This document shows, piece after piece, positions 61,356 through 64,000 of a DNA stretch of 64,000 nt (its first letter is position 1; each line of letters starts with the position of its first letter). The notes beneath the pieces were generated by a model. That model made no database searches. It saw only the letters and a list, made by a program, of their open reading frames with translations, and was not told where the DNA came from. The stretch is from SIG575 sp964474295 (GTDB taxonomy: Bacteria; Bacillota; Clostridia; Oscillospirales; Acutalibacteraceae), in the NCBI GenBank assembly GCA_964474295.1, contig CAYYRN010000004.1, positions 1-64,000 on the forward strand, written 5' to 3'. The position numbers and the translations under genes were made by a program.

Positions 61356-61390
61356 AAAGAGCTGTAAAAAACTTGCGTTTTTTACAGCTC
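61356..61390. terminator. Bidirectional terminator, repeated family
   Basis: A 14-bp stem, GAGCTGTAAAAAAC (61359-61372) with GTTTTTTACAGCTC (61377-61390), loop TTGC. On the minus strand it ends in CTTTTTG and terminates the ABC exporter genes; on the plus strand it follows mgtC with CGATTTTTTA. It is a near-copy of the hairpin at 45995. Confidence 0.9.
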
Positions 61391-61403
61391 CGATTTTTTA
61401 TTG

Positions 61404-63200
61404 TCAACACTGATTCTTATCAAATTGGCTGTTGTAAAGCTCCGCATAAAATCCGTTTTGTTCCAGCAAATCGTTATGCGTTCCCTGTTCTATAATGTCG
61501 CCGTCCTTCATTACGAGTATCAGATCGGCATTTTTTATTGTAGAGAGCCTGTGTGCTATTACAAAGCTTGTTCTGTTTTCCGTAAGCTTATCCATCGCTC
61601 GTTGAGTAATCAGCTCGGTTCGTGTGTCGACAGAGGATGTCGCTTCGTCAAGAATGAGCATCGGACTGTTTTGAATCATTGCACGGGCAACGGTGAACAA
61701 CTGCTTTTGACCTGCCGAAATTGTGGTGTTTTCGCTCATAACCGTGTCAAAGCCTTTTGGGAGGGATTTAACAAAATGATAAATTCCGCAAGCCTTGCAG
61801 GCTGCTACAAGCTGCTCATCGCTTACTCCCGTTTTGTTGTAAACGAGGTTTTCTCTGACAGTCCCCTCAAATAACCAAGTGTCCTGCAAAACCATAGAGA
61901 AAAGCGAATGAACGCTTTCACGCTTGACGTCGGAAAGAGTTTTGCCGTCAACCTTTATTTTACCCTCGTTGGCTTCAAAGAAACGCATCAGAAGATTTAC
62001 CATTGTTGTTTTTCCCGCACCGGTCGGGCCGACAATCGCAACCTTTTGACCGGGCATAATGTGTGCTGAAAAATCTTTTATAATAATTTTATCGGGATTG
62101 TCGGGGTATGAAAAACGAATGTGTTCAAACTCCACTTCGCCTTTAATATCATCAATGGAAATCGACGGCTTATCGGATTCATCGGAAAGTTCTTCTTCTT
62201 CGAGAAAATCAAAAACTCTGTCTCCGGCAGCGGCGGCGGACTGCATATTTGTCATACCCTGTGCAAGAGTGCTGAGGGGTGACGTGAACAGACGGACATA
62301 CATAATAAATGCGATTATAACACCGAAAGTAATTTTTCCGTCAAGGGCAAGCACCGCACCTATAACGCACACGGCAACGTATCCCAAGTTGCCTATAATG
62401 TTCATTAACGGCTGCATAATTCCCGACAAAAACTGGCTTTTCCATTCGGCGTCGTAAACTGCCTTGTTGAGCGAATTAAAGTCGCTTTTTATTTTTTCGT
62501 TTGCACGGGAAAGCCTTACAACATCGTGTCCCGAATACATTTCTTCGATAAATCCGTTGAGAGCGCCTAAATTATTCTGACGTGAAATGAAGAATTTTTG
62601 AGAGCGTGACATAATCAGTGCCATTATCGCAAAGCCCAAAAGCGTGGCACCTATCGCACCGAGAGCCATTCTCCACTCGGTAGCAAACATCATAATAAGA
62701 CAGCCTAAGAATTGTGCAACCGCACTTATCATTGAAGGCAGACTGTTGGAAAGCGTTTGCTGGAGCGTGCTGACATCGTTTGTTACACGGCTTAAAATGT
62801 CACCGTGTGATGTGGAGTTGTAAAGGCTCATCGGAACATTGTTGATTTTTCTTGACAAATCGTTACGCATCTTGAGCGATAAATCGAGCGTAACCGTTGA
62901 CATAATGAAATGTTCGATATATGTGAAAAGGGCGCTGAAACCATAAATACAAAGAAGTGAAATACCTGCTCTCGCAATTTCTTTCATATCAATCTTGCCG
63001 AGAAGCGAACCGGAAATTATATCTGTAATTTCGCTTAATTTGTTAGGGCCTATAATTGTAAGTATCGCACCGAGAGCTGCCAATATGAGCGAAACGATTG
63101 TCGGCAGTTTAAGTTTAGGGGAATAAGAAAAAATATTTTTGATTATTCCCATAACACCTCTTTTACTTTTTTGAGGTACGGACATACTGTTGTTTCTCAT
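61404..63200 (-). CDS. ABC exporter subunit with canonical Walker B (heterodimer half)
   Basis: A 598-residue ABC transporter with an N-terminal six-helix membrane domain (about 35-325; LPTIVSLILAALGAILTIIG) and a C-terminal nucleotide-binding domain. Walker A is GPTGAGKTT, the signature is TISAGQKQL (a degenerate form of LSGGQ) and Walker B is LILDEATSSVD with the catalytic Glu. The H-loop is VIAHRLSTI. It is 13 bases downstream of the other half, which has a degenerate Walker B; the pair matches heterodimeric exporters such as TM287/288 or BmrCD. The substrate (drug, peptide or lipid) is unknown. GAGGTGA precedes the ATG. Confidence 0.9.
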   Translation of the reverse strand: MRNNSMSVPQKSKRGVMGIIKNIFSYSPKLKLPTIVSLILAALGAILTIIGPNKLSEITDIISGSLLGKIDMKEIARAGISLLCIYGFSALFTYIEHFIMSTVTLDLSLKMRNDLSRKINNVPMSLYNSTSHGDILSRVTNDVSTLQQTLSNSLPSMISAVAQFLGCLIMMFATEWRMALGAIGATLLGFAIMALIMSRSQKFFISRQNNLGALNGFIEEMYSGHDVVRLSRANEKIKSDFNSLNKAVYDAEWKSQFLSGIMQPLMNIIGNLGYVAVCVIGAVLALDGKITFGVIIAFIMYVRLFTSPLSTLAQGMTNMQSAAAAGDRVFDFLEEEELSDESDKPSISIDDIKGEVEFEHIRFSYPDNPDKIIIKDFSAHIMPGQKVAIVGPTGAGKTTMVNLLMRFFEANEGKIKVDGKTLSDVKRESVHSLFSMVLQDTWLFEGTVRENLVYNKTGVSDEQLVAACKACGIYHFVKSLPKGFDTVMSENTTISAGQKQLFTVARAMIQNSPMLILDEATSSVDTRTELITQRAMDKLTENRTSFVIAHRLSTIKNADLILVMKDGDIIEQGTHNDLLEQNGFYAELYNSQFDKNQC

Positions 63201-63213
63201 TTGTTTTCACCTC

Positions 63214-64000
63214 TCATTTAAGTTCATCATCTGAAAGCTGCGAAAGAGCGATTTCACGGTACACTTCACAGTTTTCCATAAGCTCCGAATGTGTGCCTAT
63301 GCCTACCGCTTTTCCCTCATCAAGCACAATTATTTTGTCTGCGTTTCTTATCGTTCCTATTCTTTGCGCAACAATCATAAGCGTAATACCCGATAATTTT
63401 TCGTTAAGACCTTTGCGTAATGCTTTATCGGTTTTGTAATCGAGAGCAGAAAAAGAATCGTCAAAAATCAAAATTTCGGAGTTTCTCGCAAGAGCCCTTG
63501 CAATCGAGATACGCTGTTTTTGTCCTCCCGAAACGTTTGAACCTCCCTGTGCTATGGGTGAATCTATTCCGCCCGCAAGCTTTTCTACAAATTCTTTGGC
63601 TTGTGCGGTTTCAAGGGCATCGTTTACATTTTCTTCGTTTTGCTCTGCTCTGCTTTCACCGAACAGAATATTGCTTTTTATACTGCCGGAAAAAAGCACC
63701 GCCTTTTGTGTGACGAAACCTATGCGGTCATAGAGTGCGTCAAATGTGTAATCTTTAACGTTTACGCCGTCAACGAGAACTTCACCCTCCGTTGCATCGT
63801 AAATTCTTGCGGCAAGGTTAATAAGCGTTGTTTTGCCTGAACCCGTAGCGCCGATAAATGCTATCGTTTCACCCTTGTTTACTTTAAAGGATATGTTTTC
63901 AAGCGTGTTCTCCGAAGAAGACGGATATTTAAAAGAAACGTTTTTAAATTCAACGGTTCCCACTTCTTTCGATGATGTTACATTGCCCTCGACAAGGTCG
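63214..64000 (-). CDS. ABC exporter subunit with degenerate Walker B (partial, 5' end missing)
   Basis: The C-terminal 261 residues of an ABC exporter, cut at the window end; its open frame reads continuously to 64000. The nucleotide-binding domain begins at VEFKNVSFKYP. Walker A is GATGSGKTT, the signature is VSGGQKQR and Walker B is LIFDDSFSALD, in which the catalytic Glu is replaced by Asp. The H-loop position has VAQRIGTI, so His is replaced by Gln. Together these mark the degenerate site of a heterodimeric exporter; the canonical half is encoded just downstream. Confidence 0.9.
   Translation of the reverse strand, partial: DLVEGNVTSSKEVGTVEFKNVSFKYPSSSENTLENISFKVNKGETIAFIGATGSGKTTLINLAARIYDATEGEVLVDGVNVKDYTFDALYDRIGFVTQKAVLFSGSIKSNILFGESRAEQNEENVNDALETAQAKEFVEKLAGGIDSPIAQGGSNVSGGQKQRISIARALARNSEILIFDDSFSALDYKTDKALRKGLNEKLSGITLMIVAQRIGTIRNADKIIVLDEGKAVGIGTHSELMENCEVYREIALSQLSDDELK

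Overview
The window is an ordinary-looking chromosomal segment of a low-to-moderate GC (about 40%) Gram-positive anaerobe, most likely a spore-forming member of the Clostridia (Ruminococcaceae/Oscillospiraceae-like). The reasons are AGGAGG-type ribosome binding sites with many TTG and GTG starts, sigma-A promoters with 17-base spacers, sporulation genes (yabP, yabQ, a SpoVB-like flippase, a SigH-like sigma factor), MecA, HemZ, a Firmicutes-type Rel, RqcP and DivIC, and Thr-rich surface proteins including one with a cohesin domain, as in ruminococci. The taxon is inferred from gene content only. I see no phage, IS element, CRISPR array, tRNA or rRNA gene.

Layout. 1-1.8 kb: end of an upstream gene, a BspA-like leucine-rich surface protein and a GNAT acetyltransferase. 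1.9-4.9 kb, minus strand: an oxidoreductase plus two TIM-barrel isomerases, probably a sugar or glycoside redox-epimerisation operon. 4.9-8.8 kb: RNA pseudouridine synthase, MurA, a WalJ-like metallo-hydrolase and RlmH. 8.8-10 kb: the cohesin surface protein. 10.1-13.5 kb: a lipid-acyl module (acyltransferase with zinc ribbon, acyl-adenylating ligase, acyl carrier protein). 13.5-16.5 kb, minus strand: Fur-family regulator, unknown anchored protein and ComM/YifB. 16.6-24.7 kb: sigma factor, zinc-ribbon protein, HAD hydrolase, Mfd, ribosomal protein S15 and PNPase.

24.7-32.1 kb: MFS transporter, two FAD enzymes, proline biosynthesis (proB, proA) and a metallophosphoesterase. 32.1-33 kb: aldose-1-epimerase-like protein (minus). 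33-46 kb: recJ, rel, dtd, a metallo-hydrolase, hemZ and a uridine-kinase-like gene, running into the conserved Firmicutes yab region (flippase, mazG, HU, rqcP, yabP, yabQ, divIC, yabR). 46-52.8 kb: TrmN6-like methyltransferase, rsmI, a five-gene run of mostly uncharacterised membrane proteins, and rpe. 52.7-53.3 kb: mecA on the minus strand, overlapping rpe tail to tail. 53.4-55.5 kb: a small membrane protein and a GH13 amylase. 55.5-60.5 kb: tarI, tarJ and a CDP-glycerol/ribitol-phosphate transferase (polyol-phosphate wall polymer), then dnaA and maf. 60.5-64 kb: MgtC/SapB and, on the minus strand, both halves of a heterodimeric ABC exporter, the second cut by the window end.

The most notable points are: two near-identical 34-base hairpin terminators 15 kb apart differing by one compensated base pair; competing hairpins between rpsO and pnp; a terminator-like hairpin in the mgtC leader; repeated use of the upstream TGA stop as part of the next gene's Shine-Dalgarno sequence; the acyltransferase/ligase/carrier module; the membrane/TPR cluster of unknown function; and a dnaA gene outside its usual dnaA-dnaN setting. 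No single locus is clearly a new system from sequence alone.
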